Positions 50,815 through 59,257 of a DNA stretch of 64,000 nucleotides are shown here, piece by piece. Origin of the DNA: Gp13-AA77 sp035949375 (GTDB taxonomy: Bacteria; Acidobacteriota; Terriglobia; UBA7540); assembly GCA_035949375.1 (NCBI GenBank), contig DASZIG010000089.1, positions 5,145 to 69,144 on the forward strand, given 5' to 3'. A program made the position numbers and the translations under genes. The notes under the pieces were generated by a model. That model was not told the DNA's origin and did no database searches. It saw only the letters and a program-made list of their open reading frames with translations. Position 1 is the first letter of the stretch. Every line of letters begins with the position of its first letter.

Positions 50815-52164
50815 TCAAGCGCCCGACGCCGCCCGCGTGCCGTCCGTTTCGCCTGCGAGAATGGCGTCGAGCTTCTCAAAAAATCGGGCGAGATTCCTGT
50901 TCGCCAAGGTCTGGAGCATGGCGCTTCGCGTTCCGGCCAGCAACACGCGGGTCCGCCGCTGGATCAGCCACCAGTATCGCGCCAGGTACGCGCCAGACAC
51001 CGGAAGCGTCACGGCGTAATATCCGGCAGCAGCCCTGCCGAGGAAGTGATTCACGAGCGCCACCTGGCCGGCGTAGCATCCGAGCAGGATGACGGCTCGG
51101 GCCAGCCAGGGTCCGAGGTGCGGCTGCGCGTCCCGCTTGAGCAGGCCGCACACGAACAGCAGAAACGCGGTGCTCAAATGGTTCAGGGCGCCGTAGCACG
51201 CCACCGGAAGTCCCACCACGCTCTCGGCCCATCCGAGCAGCCGCTGCAGGCCCGAAAGCTGCCTGATCTCGATCTCGCCGCGCAACTGCGCCAGCGACCA
51301 CTCCCGGCGAGCCTCATGCTCGGCCTCCAATAGCTCGCTCAATGCAACCAAAGCTTGCGGGTCGTTCCAGTTTAGCCTGCGCAAGGTCTCTACTGTACGA
51401 GGGCTGAGCCGAAACCCGTTGGCCTTCCGCTTCCGGCCCGGTTGCGCCGCCCAGTTTTGTTGCAAACGGTCGAGCAGGTTCCGCTCCACCTCACGCATCA
51501 ATCGGGTCAGAAGAGCGGCGTCGAGCGCGAAGACGTTGGCAACCTCGCCAAGAGCGGCTCTCGCGTGCTGTTGCAGCAGGCCCGGGTCGTCGTCCGAATC
51601 CAGACGCACCGGGTCGCCGACGTGGATCAGAATCTCCTGCGCGCGCGTTTCCGGCCGGAAGCGATGAACGGGCAGGATGACCGGGGCGTGCTCGGGGAAT
51701 GCGCCCGCCCAGGCCTCGCACGCGAGCCTGAGCGCGGCAGGCTTCCGCCCTGCGGCCTCGCCAGCCTCGCTGAACACCAGAGCCAGCCCGCCGCCAGCCA
51801 GCGTCTCGGCGCAGGATCGCAGGGCCGCGAGCCGGGCCGAGGCCTCCGCCGGACCCTCCGTTGGAGCCTCGGTCGGGCTCGGGATCATGCCCAGTCCGGA
51901 TTCGAGCAGGGACTGCCGTCCGGCCATTTGCACGCGGTCAATGACGCAAACGACGGGCCGCTCGAAAGCAGCCACCAGCACCAGGGCGTCCTCGAAATCG
52001 GCCGGATGGCAGACGTAAAGGATTGCCCCCGATTCCGGCAGGCGCTGGGTTCCCAGCACGCGGACTGACCGGCGCGAGAGCGCGAGCCAGGCGCGTACAC
52101 CGCTGCGAATCAGCCGATAGCTTGCGGCCGCTTTCGTCTCTTCGCTTGGGTGCTGTTGCGGCAT
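50815..52164 (-). CDS. Divergent PlsC-like acyltransferase with membrane C-terminus
   Basis: About 449 residues from the ATG at 52164 (a GTG 12 codons earlier is possible). The N-terminal domain has acyltransferase-like blocks: a variant first motif CHPADFED, VVCVIDRVQMAGRQSLLES in place of motif II, ALVFSEAGEAAGR resembling the FPEG motif, and PVILPVHRF. The histidine is followed by HX4E/HX5D rather than HX4D, so activity is uncertain. The C-terminal third has several membrane helices (VVGLPVACYGALNHL, AVILLGCYAGQVALV). It may act on membrane lipid precursors. Confidence 0.6.
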   Translation of the reverse strand: MPQQHPSEETKAAASYRLIRSGVRAWLALSRRSVRVLGTQRLPESGAILYVCHPADFEDALVLVAAFERPVVCVIDRVQMAGRQSLLESGLGMIPSPTEAPTEGPAEASARLAALRSCAETLAGGGLALVFSEAGEAAGRKPAALRLACEAWAGAFPEHAPVILPVHRFRPETRAQEILIHVGDPVRLDSDDDPGLLQQHARAALGEVANVFALDAALLTRLMREVERNLLDRLQQNWAAQPGRKRKANGFRLSPRTVETLRRLNWNDPQALVALSELLEAEHEARREWSLAQLRGEIEIRQLSGLQRLLGWAESVVGLPVACYGALNHLSTAFLLFVCGLLKRDAQPHLGPWLARAVILLGCYAGQVALVNHFLGRAAAGYYAVTLPVSGAYLARYWWLIQRRTRVLLAGTRSAMLQTLANRNLARFFEKLDAILAGETDGTRAASGA

Positions 52165-52206
52165 CGTTGAATCGAATCGCCCTGTCCCATGGGCCCGCAC
52201 TGCGCA

Positions 52207-53217
52207 TCAGCGATGACCGACGGTCCGGGGGCGCCGCGCGCCCAGCCGTTGCTCGTGGCGCGGGGCAGGCTCGGGCATCGCCTCGGAATCCCATCCCTCC
52301 ACCCGGCCGACCGGACGCACGATGGTATCGAACAGGCCGTAGACCTCCTGATACTGGCGCCCGTCGTCGTCGGTAAGGCGCAGCCTGAAATAAGGGGAGG
52401 GCTGCGCATAGTAGTTTAGATCAGTCGCCTGCTTGACCTCGATGGGAAAATGACCATCCAATCCGCTTCCAACGTACGCCGTGACGTACTTATGATTCTT
52501 GACCCACCAGTTGAACACCCGAATGTGGTTGAAATCGACCGTTTCGTCGCCGATGCGGTCGGCGACCAGGTATTCCGGCATCTCGTTGTTGCCGTCGCGT
52601 ACCGTCTTCAGAACGAGCCATGCCACCATGTTGATGCCTTGCGCGTACTGCGCGATTCCGGCGGGCACATCGAGATCGATGAAGCGTCCCAGCACCCAGC
52701 CGGCTCTGGAATTGGTGCGCACCAGGTACCACACGTCGTGGGGAGACGCTCCCTTTGCGGGCGCGGATGTCGTTTCCACGGGCCGATCCACCAGCCGCCG
52801 GGAGAAGATCTCGAGCGGTTGGTTCTGGCCGAGTTCGGCCAGTACGATCGAATCCCGCGACGGCTCGAGATGTAGATGGGTTACGTTGGAAGTGTGGCCA
52901 ACTGCCTGCAGTGGGTGGTTCTGGAGGTTATCCAGGAGCTTGATCCCTCGGTCGTAGGTGGCCCCGTCGAGCAGGTACTTGCTCTCCACCCACCCCGTGA
53001 GGCCTCCCGGCAGATTGAGCTCAGACCAGTGTGTCGTCGCGGCGATCACGTGCACGCGGTCGCCGGCCTTCAGATGTCCGACCACGCTGCGCACCTCGGC
53101 AGTCGTATCCATCACATCGAGCGCCGGCGGCAGGACGTACTCCACCTCGCCGCGTTCGACGAGCCCCGGCAAATAGATCAGGCGGTAATAAACGTAGCCC
53201 GTGCCCGCCAGAATCAA
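52207..53217 (-). CDS. Membrane-anchored SH3-domain protein
   Basis: At least 336 residues. An N-terminal membrane anchor is followed by a bacterial SH3-like domain (VRSVVGHLKAGDRVHVIAAT, LTGWVESKYLLDG), a second SH3-like repeat (IVLAELGQNQPLEIFSRR, WYLVRTNSRAGWVLGRFIDL) and a beta-rich C-terminal domain of unknown family. The TTG used here is the first standard start. The natural beginning seems to lie 11 codons upstream (IIKPKTLAVLILLILAG), where a good ribosome site (GAGGTG) is followed by ATC rather than ATG. It is probably a periplasmic or cell-wall-facing sensor or scaffold. Confidence 0.65.
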   Translation of the reverse strand: MILAGTGYVYYRLIYLPGLVERGEVEYVLPPALDVMDTTAEVRSVVGHLKAGDRVHVIAATTHWSELNLPGGLTGWVESKYLLDGATYDRGIKLLDNLQNHPLQAVGHTSNVTHLHLEPSRDSIVLAELGQNQPLEIFSRRLVDRPVETTSAPAKGASPHDVWYLVRTNSRAGWVLGRFIDLDVPAGIAQYAQGINMVAWLVLKTVRDGNNEMPEYLVADRIGDETVDFNHIRVFNWWVKNHKYVTAYVGSGLDGHFPIEVKQATDLNYYAQPSPYFRLRLTDDDGRQYQEVYGLFDTIVRPVGRVEGWDSEAMPEPAPRHEQRLGARRPRTVGHR

Positions 53218-53301
53218 CAGTATGAGAACAGCAAGCGTTTTCGGCTTGATGATTCCACCTCAGCCATCACGAGAATTGCGTTTCATTCTACACTATCGAC
53301 G

Positions 53302-54018
53302 ATGACCCAAACGCACTCAACGCGGATCGAGCGCCTGTTCATCGAAGGGCCCTCCGGCCGGATCGAGGCGCTGCTCGAGTGGATTCCGGAAGTGCAGCCC
53401 CCGCTCGCTGCCGTGGTTTGCCATCCGCACCCGCTTTACGGCGGCACCATGCACACCAAGGCCGTCTTTCGCGCCGCCAAAGCGGCTCTCAGCCTCGGCC
53501 TGCCCGCGCTGCGCTTCAATTTTCGTGGCGCCGGCCACAGCGAGGGAGTGTTTGCCCAAGGAGTTGGGGAGCGCGACGACGCCCGTGCCGCCCTCGACTT
53601 CCTGAGCGGCCGATTCCCGGGACTGCCCCTGGCGATGATGGGATTCTCGTTCGGCTCCGTTGTGGGGTTGGCGGTAGGCGCCGCTGACCGTCGCGTCGCC
53701 GCGCTGGTGGGACTCGGAGTGCCGATCGCCTCGCACGATATGAGCTTTCTTCTGCCTGTCGCCAAGCCTAAGCTTATCGTCCAGGGTTCGGAGGACATTT
53801 ACGGCCCGCGCGACCGCATGACTGAGTTCTTCAACGCGCTCGTGGTGCCCAAACAGATCCGCTGGGTGGAAGGCGCGGACCATTTCTTCACCGGCCGGCT
53901 CGACGAGGAGCAGCGCGCCGTCCGCGATTTTCTCGACCAACTACTCCACGGCTTGATTCCGAGCTCTGTGGAGGTCGAACCTGTGTCAATCTTGCCCGGG
54001 CAGCCGCCAGCCCAATGA
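53302..54018 (+). CDS. Alpha/beta hydrolase
   Basis: A protein of 238 residues. The oxyanion region is VVCHPHPLYGGTMHTKAVF, followed by FRGAGHSEGVF and the nucleophile elbow GFSFGS. The acid and base are likely the Asp of IVQGSEDIYGP and the His of VEGADHFFTG. This matches the small OsmC-neighbour/dienelactone-hydrolase-like group of cytoplasmic hydrolases. It is divergent from the SH3 gene. Substrate unknown. Confidence 0.85.
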   Translation: MTQTHSTRIERLFIEGPSGRIEALLEWIPEVQPPLAAVVCHPHPLYGGTMHTKAVFRAAKAALSLGLPALRFNFRGAGHSEGVFAQGVGERDDARAALDFLSGRFPGLPLAMMGFSFGSVVGLAVGAADRRVAALVGLGVPIASHDMSFLLPVAKPKLIVQGSEDIYGPRDRMTEFFNALVVPKQIRWVEGADHFFTGRLDEEQRAVRDFLDQLLHGLIPSSVEVEPVSILPGQPPAQ

Positions 54019-54135
54019 ACTGGAAGGTGACTTGGAACTCGGCGGCAGGCTCTCACCGCGCGAAAAACCGCTCCGGCTGATCGAGCGACCGCGGCCCAGC
54101 AATCCCGCGGTCCGGCAATCCGACGATCGGCGATT

Positions 54136-54408
54136 TTACATGTTGATCTGCTGGTTTTTGTGCCGGTTGAGATACCAGCAAGGCGTGTAGCCCAGGTGGG
54201 GAAAGAGCGACCGTACGCAGGTTTCGGCTTGCGGCGGCTGGAAATAGTAATCGGGCTTCCCATCCTTCTTCATCACCGAGTACGACACCTGGACCGTGAC
54301 CGAACCGAAGGGATTGCGGCCGCGCGGGATGCGAAAGCGCACCGAGAGGTAGTCACCGGCGTAGACCAGCGCGACGAGCGCGAGTGCGGTCACGATGAAG
54401 CGCCTCAT
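54136..54408 (-). CDS. Small exported or membrane-anchored protein
   Basis: A protein of 90 residues. The N-terminus is a signal or anchor (FIVTALALVALVYAGDYLSV). The mature part includes two cysteines (C64 and C77) and GSVTVQVSYSVMKKDGKPDY. No recognised family, though similar small proteins of this length are common in Acidobacteriota. Its ATG overlaps the stop of the upstream cation transporter gene (four bases), so the two are likely co-translated. Confidence 0.6.
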   Translation of the reverse strand: MRRFIVTALALVALVYAGDYLSVRFRIPRGRNPFGSVTVQVSYSVMKKDGKPDYYFQPPQAETCVRSLFPHLGYTPCWYLNRHKNQQINM

Positions 54409-55895
54409 ACCGGTTTACCGGTTTCCTTGCGACGATTTCCGGGGTCCTGTCGCTCTTCGCCAGGCTCGCCTTCTCTTGGCTCGGCGTGGATACTGACCTT
54501 GAGAATCTGTGGAAACGCCTGGCGGAACCGGAACTCGAGTTCTTCGGTGATGTCGTGAACGCGCGCCACCGGCAGATCGGGTTCGAGCGTGCAGTGCATG
54601 GCCACGTGAACGTTCGATCCCACTTCGTGCGCCTCGAGCGAGTGGCAGTCCACCAATCCCGGCGTCTCCCGGGCGATCCGCATCAGTTTCGTCTCCAGGT
54701 CCGAAGCCACGATCTCGGTTTCGGCCGCCGGCTCCACGCGGTCGAACAGGGGCTCGATGTGGACGTTCACTTCGCTGATCTCCTCGATCTGACCCTCGAT
54801 GGCCGATTCGAGCCGGGTGGCGCGATCGTGCGCGGCCTGCAAGGTCAGGGAAGGGTCCACTTCGAGGTCGAGGTTCACGCGTACGCGCCCCTTCACCTCG
54901 TAGGCGGTCACGTCGTGCACTTTGAAGTTCAGCCGGTTGGCCACGGCGCGTACGCGCGCCACGGTGTCGGAGGCCGCCGGCGCTTGCGGCGTGGCATGGA
55001 TCACGACGTCCGCGGTGGGGAAGAGTTCCCGTACCTTCGACTCCACGCTCTCAACCATGGTTTGCGCGTGTTCGAAGGCGATGTCACCGGGCAGGGTCAG
55101 GCGCAGATCCACAAAGAGCTGCGGCCCGCTCTGCCGCACCCGAATGCGCTCGGGCAGCACCCCGCCCGGCACCTGGCTTAGACTCGCGGCGATGCGGGCG
55201 GATGTGCCCTCGGGAGCCGCGTCCACCAGGGCGTCTACCGTGCGGCGGCCAAGTTGCAGGCTGATGTAAAGTGTGATTCCAGCTACGATCAGGGCCGCCA
55301 GCGAGTCGGCGTGCTCCAGAAACGGGATGTGCCTCTCGTGAGCGATGAGGACGAATGCCAGGCCAAGAATCACTGCCAGCGAGCTCCAAACGTCCATCGA
55401 AAAGTGCAGGGCATCCGCCTCGAGGGCCTGACTTTGATACTTGCGCGCCACACGGAACAGCGCGCGCGAGCGCAGGCTGTCCAGCAGGGCCGAGATCACC
55501 ATTACCGCGAAGGCCCAGGCGCTCGGCTCCACATGGACGGCGTGAAAGAACAAGCGCCGGACCGCCTCCGTGACGATGGCGGCGCATGCCACCATCAGCA
55601 GGCCGGTCTCCGTGAAGGCCGCGAGCGACTCCACCTTGCCGTGGCCGAAGGGATGATCATAGTCGGCAGGCCTGTCGGAGACTCTTACAGAAAAGTAAGT
55701 GACGGCTGCCGCTACCAGGTCGAGCGCAGAATGCGCCGCCTCCGACAGGATGCCGAGACTGCCGGTCGCCACACCCACGCCGAGCTTGAGGCCCACCAGC
55801 AGGGTGGCCGTGGCCACAGACGCCAGCGCCACGGCTTGCTTCTCCGGCGCGGGCACGTGGTGGTCAGCAGGCGGAGCCTGTAAGGAGGGGAGCAT
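54405..55895 (-). CDS. Cation diffusion facilitator family transporter with tandem C-terminal domains
   Basis: About 496 residues. Six membrane helices occupy roughly residues 20-225. The metal site is formed by HSALD in helix II and the helix V-side aspartate, and DHPFGHGKVES is the CDF signature. It exports divalent cations such as zinc or iron by proton exchange. Beyond the usual single cytoplasmic domain there are three CDF-C-terminal-like units in a row (about 225-300, 310-390 and 400-480), where most family members have one. The overlap with the small downstream gene suggests joint expression. Confidence 0.85.
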   Translation of the reverse strand: MLPSLQAPPADHHVPAPEKQAVALASVATATLLVGLKLGVGVATGSLGILSEAAHSALDLVAAAVTYFSVRVSDRPADYDHPFGHGKVESLAAFTETGLLMVACAAIVTEAVRRLFFHAVHVEPSAWAFAVMVISALLDSLRSRALFRVARKYQSQALEADALHFSMDVWSSLAVILGLAFVLIAHERHIPFLEHADSLAALIVAGITLYISLQLGRRTVDALVDAAPEGTSARIAASLSQVPGGVLPERIRVRQSGPQLFVDLRLTLPGDIAFEHAQTMVESVESKVRELFPTADVVIHATPQAPAASDTVARVRAVANRLNFKVHDVTAYEVKGRVRVNLDLEVDPSLTLQAAHDRATRLESAIEGQIEEISEVNVHIEPLFDRVEPAAETEIVASDLETKLMRIARETPGLVDCHSLEAHEVGSNVHVAMHCTLEPDLPVARVHDITEELEFRFRQAFPQILKVSIHAEPREGEPGEERQDPGNRRKETGKPV

Positions 55896-55930
55896 GGCCG
55901 CATTATGGAGCAAAGATGCGATGAGACGCT

Positions 55931-56058
55931 ACAAGTGGCGAGTGACAGGTGGCGGGTGACGGGGAGTGACAAGTTCGGAGTTCGGAGTCGCCCGGTGCGG
56001 AGTTACGAGCCGTGCTTGTCACTTGTCACCTGCGCCGCTTGCCACTCGTCACTTGCAG
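55931..56058. repeat. Heptamer array with inverted arms (CDF-TPR gap)
   Basis: Left arm 55931-55975 carries AGTGGCG AGTGACA GGTGGCG GGTGACG and an AGTGACA-like end. Right arm 56012-56058 carries TTGTCAC TTGTCAC and TTGCCAC TCGTCAC units. A middle tract has AGTTCGG AGTTCGG AGTCGCC. The arms are complementary. The vocabulary is shared with 20328 and 36511. Confidence 0.82.
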
Positions 56059-56075
56059 CGTTTAGGCTCGCGGCC

Positions 56076-56390
56076 TCAATCCAGATTCTCAAGCGCATCC
56101 ATCAGTTCGCCGTGGGCGTGCTTCTGGCCGAGTCGCCCGGTTACTTCGATGCCCTTCGTCAGCACCTGGCGGGCCTCCTCGGTACGGCCCTGATTCGCAA
56201 GCAGCAACCCCGCCTGGTAATAGGAGGCCGAATAGTCGGGATGATGCTCCAGGAGATACCGGAAGTGCTCCCAGGCCTGGTCCGGCTGGCCGCCGCGCAC
56301 GAGTTCGAGAGCCAGCGCGTAGCGCGCGAAGGTATCGTCCGGCCTCGCCGCCAGAGAATCGCGCAGAAACTGGATTCGTTCGTTTTCCAT
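56076..56390 (-). CDS. Small TPR protein
   Basis: A protein of 104 residues from the ATG before ENERIQFLRDSLAARPDD. Two to three TPR units are visible (FARYALALELVRGGQPDQAW; ASYYQAGLLLANQGRTEEAR). It has no signal peptide and is probably a cytoplasmic protein-interaction module. It is separated by a heptamer element from the transporter gene. Confidence 0.8.
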   Translation of the reverse strand: MENERIQFLRDSLAARPDDTFARYALALELVRGGQPDQAWEHFRYLLEHHPDYSASYYQAGLLLANQGRTEEARQVLTKGIEVTGRLGQKHAHGELMDALENLD

Positions 56391-56490
56391 GTTATTTTCA
56401 AGCCGGCCCACGCCGCCCGCATAATCCTTTCGGTCTATTTTCGGGAGCCTCGGCTCTTCTCCCGGCTGTCCCGGCTTTTCAGCGCACCGC

Positions 56491-56516
56491 GATCTTAAAT
56501 CGGGATCTTAAATCGG
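56491..56516. repeat. Tandem 13-base duplication
   Basis: GATCTTAAATCGG occurs twice in direct tandem in the gap between the TPR gene and the thioesterase gene. The rest of the 56391-56684 gap shows no gene. Confidence 0.8.
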
Positions 56517-56684
56517 GTTGCAAGACGGCCGCCAGTCGAATACTATAGGCCCCAGGGCGGGGATAAGCAAAGAACCCTCTTCAATTTCGGCAGGCATGAA
56601 TGCGATTGGGGGTCGAAGTGAGCGGCGGGAGGAGTCTTGCCCGAGCGTGTGGCGGGGAAGCCTCGCGCCGCTGAGTAGACCTCT

Positions 56685-57203
56685 ATGGCGCGAGCAACGA
56701 ACCACGACCTGCCGGGCCGGACACCGGCCGAGACGCGGGCCGAGATGGTGCAGGTGGTCTTGCCCAACGACGCCAATCCTCTGGGCAACATCCTGGGCGG
56801 CACCGTGATGCACCTGATCGACATTGCCGGCGCTATCGCCGCCCACCGGCACGCGCGCAGTTACGTGGTCACGGCCTCGGTGGACAATGTCGATTTCACG
56901 CGACCCATACGCGTGGGTCAGGTCATCATGCTGCGTTCCGAGGTCACGCGCGCCTTTCACACCTCGATGGAGGTGGAAGTGAAGGTCTACCTCGAGGACT
57001 ACGTTCGCGCCGAACGTCACCTGACCAGTTCGGCTTACGTAACCTACGTGGCGGTGAACGATGAACTTCGGCCGATTCCTGTGCCTCCGCTCATCGTCCG
57101 CACCGCTGCGGAGAAGCGGCGTTATCGCGAGGCCCTGGCGCGCCGCCGGCGCCGCCTGGCCTTGGCCGCGCAGGCGCGGCGCAGGTTCCAGGGGGAACGA
57201 TAA
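56685..57203 (+). CDS. Acyl-CoA thioesterase (hotdog fold)
   Basis: A protein of 172 residues. It hydrolyses acyl-CoA to free acid and CoA. Typical features are MVQVVLPNDANPLGNILGGT, VMHLIDIAGAIAAHRHA and the VVTASVDNVDFTRPIRVGQV strand that forms the active-site tunnel, then LTSSAYVTYVAVNDE. The C-terminus is arginine-rich (YREALARRRRRLALAAQARR). A single hotdog domain of this length usually works as a hexamer. Confidence 0.9.
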   Translation: MARATNHDLPGRTPAETRAEMVQVVLPNDANPLGNILGGTVMHLIDIAGAIAAHRHARSYVVTASVDNVDFTRPIRVGQVIMLRSEVTRAFHTSMEVEVKVYLEDYVRAERHLTSSAYVTYVAVNDELRPIPVPPLIVRTAAEKRRYREALARRRRRLALAAQARRRFQGER

Positions 57204-57415
57204 GCCGGCCGACCGCGATGCGCACCGGAGTTTAGCGCGGCGTGCCATCATCGGGCACTGCTATAATGTCTGTGGCGGCTTGCCCGTAAGGTTTTCCCGG
57301 GGGAGGGTGACGAAGCAGTCCGGCGGGCTCGTCTGCCGAGGTTCGGTCTTAATCACCGCCAAAATTGAATGCTTAATGAACTGCGATACCAGCGCGTTCG
57401 CATAAGGAGACTTTC

Positions 57416-57805
57416 ATGAAGACCAAGCGCACCAAGATATTCACTGGCACGCCGTGGGAGCCGATGGCAGGCTATGCGCGTGCCGTGCAGGCGGGCGACA
57501 GCGTCTACATTTCGGGCACCACGGGCACTGATCCCTCAGGCAAGGTTCTGAGTCCGGGCGATGCCGCGGCCCAGACCGCCCAGGCAATCCGCAACATCGA
57601 GAATGCTCTCAAGCGGTTGGGCCTTGGTCTCGATCACGTCGTTCGAACGCGCATCTACCTTACCCAAATGGAGAAATGGGAAGAGGTCGCCAAAGTGCAC
57701 GGCCAGTTCTTCGGCGAGATTCACCCGGCGACGGCCCTGGTGGGAGTGACGCGCCTCGTCGATCCGGAGATGCTTGTCGAGATCGAGGCTGAAGCGGTCC
57801 TCTAG
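57416..57805 (+). CDS. Rid family (YjgF/YER057c) protein lacking the RidA arginine
   Basis: A protein of 129 residues with an AAGGAG site. The fold is typical: GYARAVQAGDSVYISGTTGT, QAIRNIENALKRLGLGLDHV, RTRIYLTQMEKWEEVAKVHG, HPATALVGVTRLVDPEMLVE. In true RidA the segment PAR contains the arginine needed for imine hydrolysis; here the position is Thr (PAT). It therefore more likely belongs to one of the Rid subfamilies whose reaction is not established. Confidence 0.85.
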   Translation: MKTKRTKIFTGTPWEPMAGYARAVQAGDSVYISGTTGTDPSGKVLSPGDAAAQTAQAIRNIENALKRLGLGLDHVVRTRIYLTQMEKWEEVAKVHGQFFGEIHPATALVGVTRLVDPEMLVEIEAEAVL

Positions 57806-57903
57806 GTGAGGGGACGCCTTGACCTCTTCGATGTTTTGGCCCCTCGATTTGTGTTCGAATCCTCGGTTCAGGCTTTGCGGGTGAGGCGAATTCAGGAGGA
57901 CCG

Positions 57904-59220
57904 ATGCCAAGCCGGAGAAGCTTCCTAGCGGCCCTGGCCGCGCCCTCGATTCTCGATGCTCTCGAGGCTCGCGGCGCGACTGCCGCGGCACCCGGCGCTG
58001 TGCCGGGCGCGGCGCACGAAATGGGCCAGGCGCCGTCCTGGCCTGACAACTCCGATCCCGCCTTCTGGGACCGCATTCGCGACCAGTTCTACTTCCCTCG
58101 CAGCGAAGCCTTTTTCAACACCGGCACCATCGGCGCGGTACCGCGTTTCGTGCTGGAGCGCGTGATTGACGACATGCGCATGGTTGAATCGAACGTCGCG
58201 CGCTGGGACTACTCCCCGCGTACCACGGATTCCATCAGCGGCTATTCGCCCCAACTCCCGCTGCGCGAAAAACTCGGCAAGCTGGTGAATGCCGACGCCT
58301 CGGAACTGGCCCTCATCCAGAACGCCACCATGGGCATGAACATGTTGGCGCACGGTCTTGATCTCAAAGCCGGCGATGAGATCATCACCACGGACCGGGA
58401 GCATCCGGGCGGCGTCACCGGCTGGCAACTGCGCGCCAAGCGCGACGGGACGGTGTGGAAGCACATCACGATGCCTCAGCCGGCGAACGACCCGGACGAG
58501 GTCGTGCGGCTCTTTGAGGCTCAGATCACGCCCCGCACCCGCGTGCTGGCCTTCCCGCACATCGTCTCGCCGACCACTGTCGTCATGCCGGCAAAGCGCC
58601 TTGTGGACCTGGCCCACAATCACAAATGCCTTGCCATCATCGACGGCGCTCACGGCGTGGGCCAGATCGATGTCAACCTGCATGACCTCGGCTGTGACGC
58701 TTATTTCTCGAGTCCGCACAAGTGGCTGCTCGCCCCGCCGGGCAACGGCATGCTTTACATCCGCGCTGACCGCCAGGACCTGTTCTGGACTACGTTGTGC
58801 AGCTCCGAATGGGACGACCACAAGTCCGGCGTGTACCGTTTCATGCAGTACGGCACCGGCAATGCGTCGCTTCTGGTAGGGCTCGACGCGGCGCTCGATT
58901 TCCACTTTCGTATCGGGCCCGAGCGCGTCCGCAGCCGCATACGCTTCCTCGCCGACCGCCTGCGCGCCGGATTGCAGCAGATCCCCGGCGCGAGCATCAA
59001 TTCTCCGGTGCATCCGGAGATGTGCGCCGCCATGACGGTCTACAGCGTTCATGGCGTGACGGGCGCCGACCTCGAGGAGACGATGTGGGAGCGGCGGCGT
59101 TTGCGTCCGCGGAACGTGGGCGATTTGGGCGTCCGCCATTCCTGCCACATCTACAATAGCGAAGCTGAAGTCGACGCCGCCCTCGAGATCGTCCGCGACC
59201 TCGCCAAACAGCACGCCTGA
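57904..59220 (+). CDS. Exported class V aminotransferase-fold enzyme
   Basis: A protein of 438 residues with a strong ribosome site (AGGAGGA). The N-terminus SRRSFLAALAAPSILDAL is a Tat-type signal with the twin arginines. The PLP fold follows: AFFNTGTIGAVPRFVLERVI, LIQNATMGMNMLAHGL, Asp247 in IIDGAHGVGQIDV and the Schiff-base Lys273 in SPHKWLLAPPG. It resembles isopenicillin-N-epimerase/cysteine-desulfurase-like proteins. A Tat-exported PLP enzyme acts, if at all, in the periplasm; the substrate is unknown. Confidence 0.85.
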   Translation: MPSRRSFLAALAAPSILDALEARGATAAAPGAVPGAAHEMGQAPSWPDNSDPAFWDRIRDQFYFPRSEAFFNTGTIGAVPRFVLERVIDDMRMVESNVARWDYSPRTTDSISGYSPQLPLREKLGKLVNADASELALIQNATMGMNMLAHGLDLKAGDEIITTDREHPGGVTGWQLRAKRDGTVWKHITMPQPANDPDEVVRLFEAQITPRTRVLAFPHIVSPTTVVMPAKRLVDLAHNHKCLAIIDGAHGVGQIDVNLHDLGCDAYFSSPHKWLLAPPGNGMLYIRADRQDLFWTTLCSSEWDDHKSGVYRFMQYGTGNASLLVGLDAALDFHFRIGPERVRSRIRFLADRLRAGLQQIPGASINSPVHPEMCAAMTVYSVHGVTGADLEETMWERRRLRPRNVGDLGVRHSCHIYNSEAEVDAALEIVRDLAKQHA

Positions 59221-59257
59221 TCGCCTTTCGGCCGTCCGGCGGCAACTCTTAACCTTC

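Noticed and set aside
57261..57267. TATAAT-like element before the Rid gene as a promoter
   Set aside because: There is no acceptable -35 at 16-18 bases.
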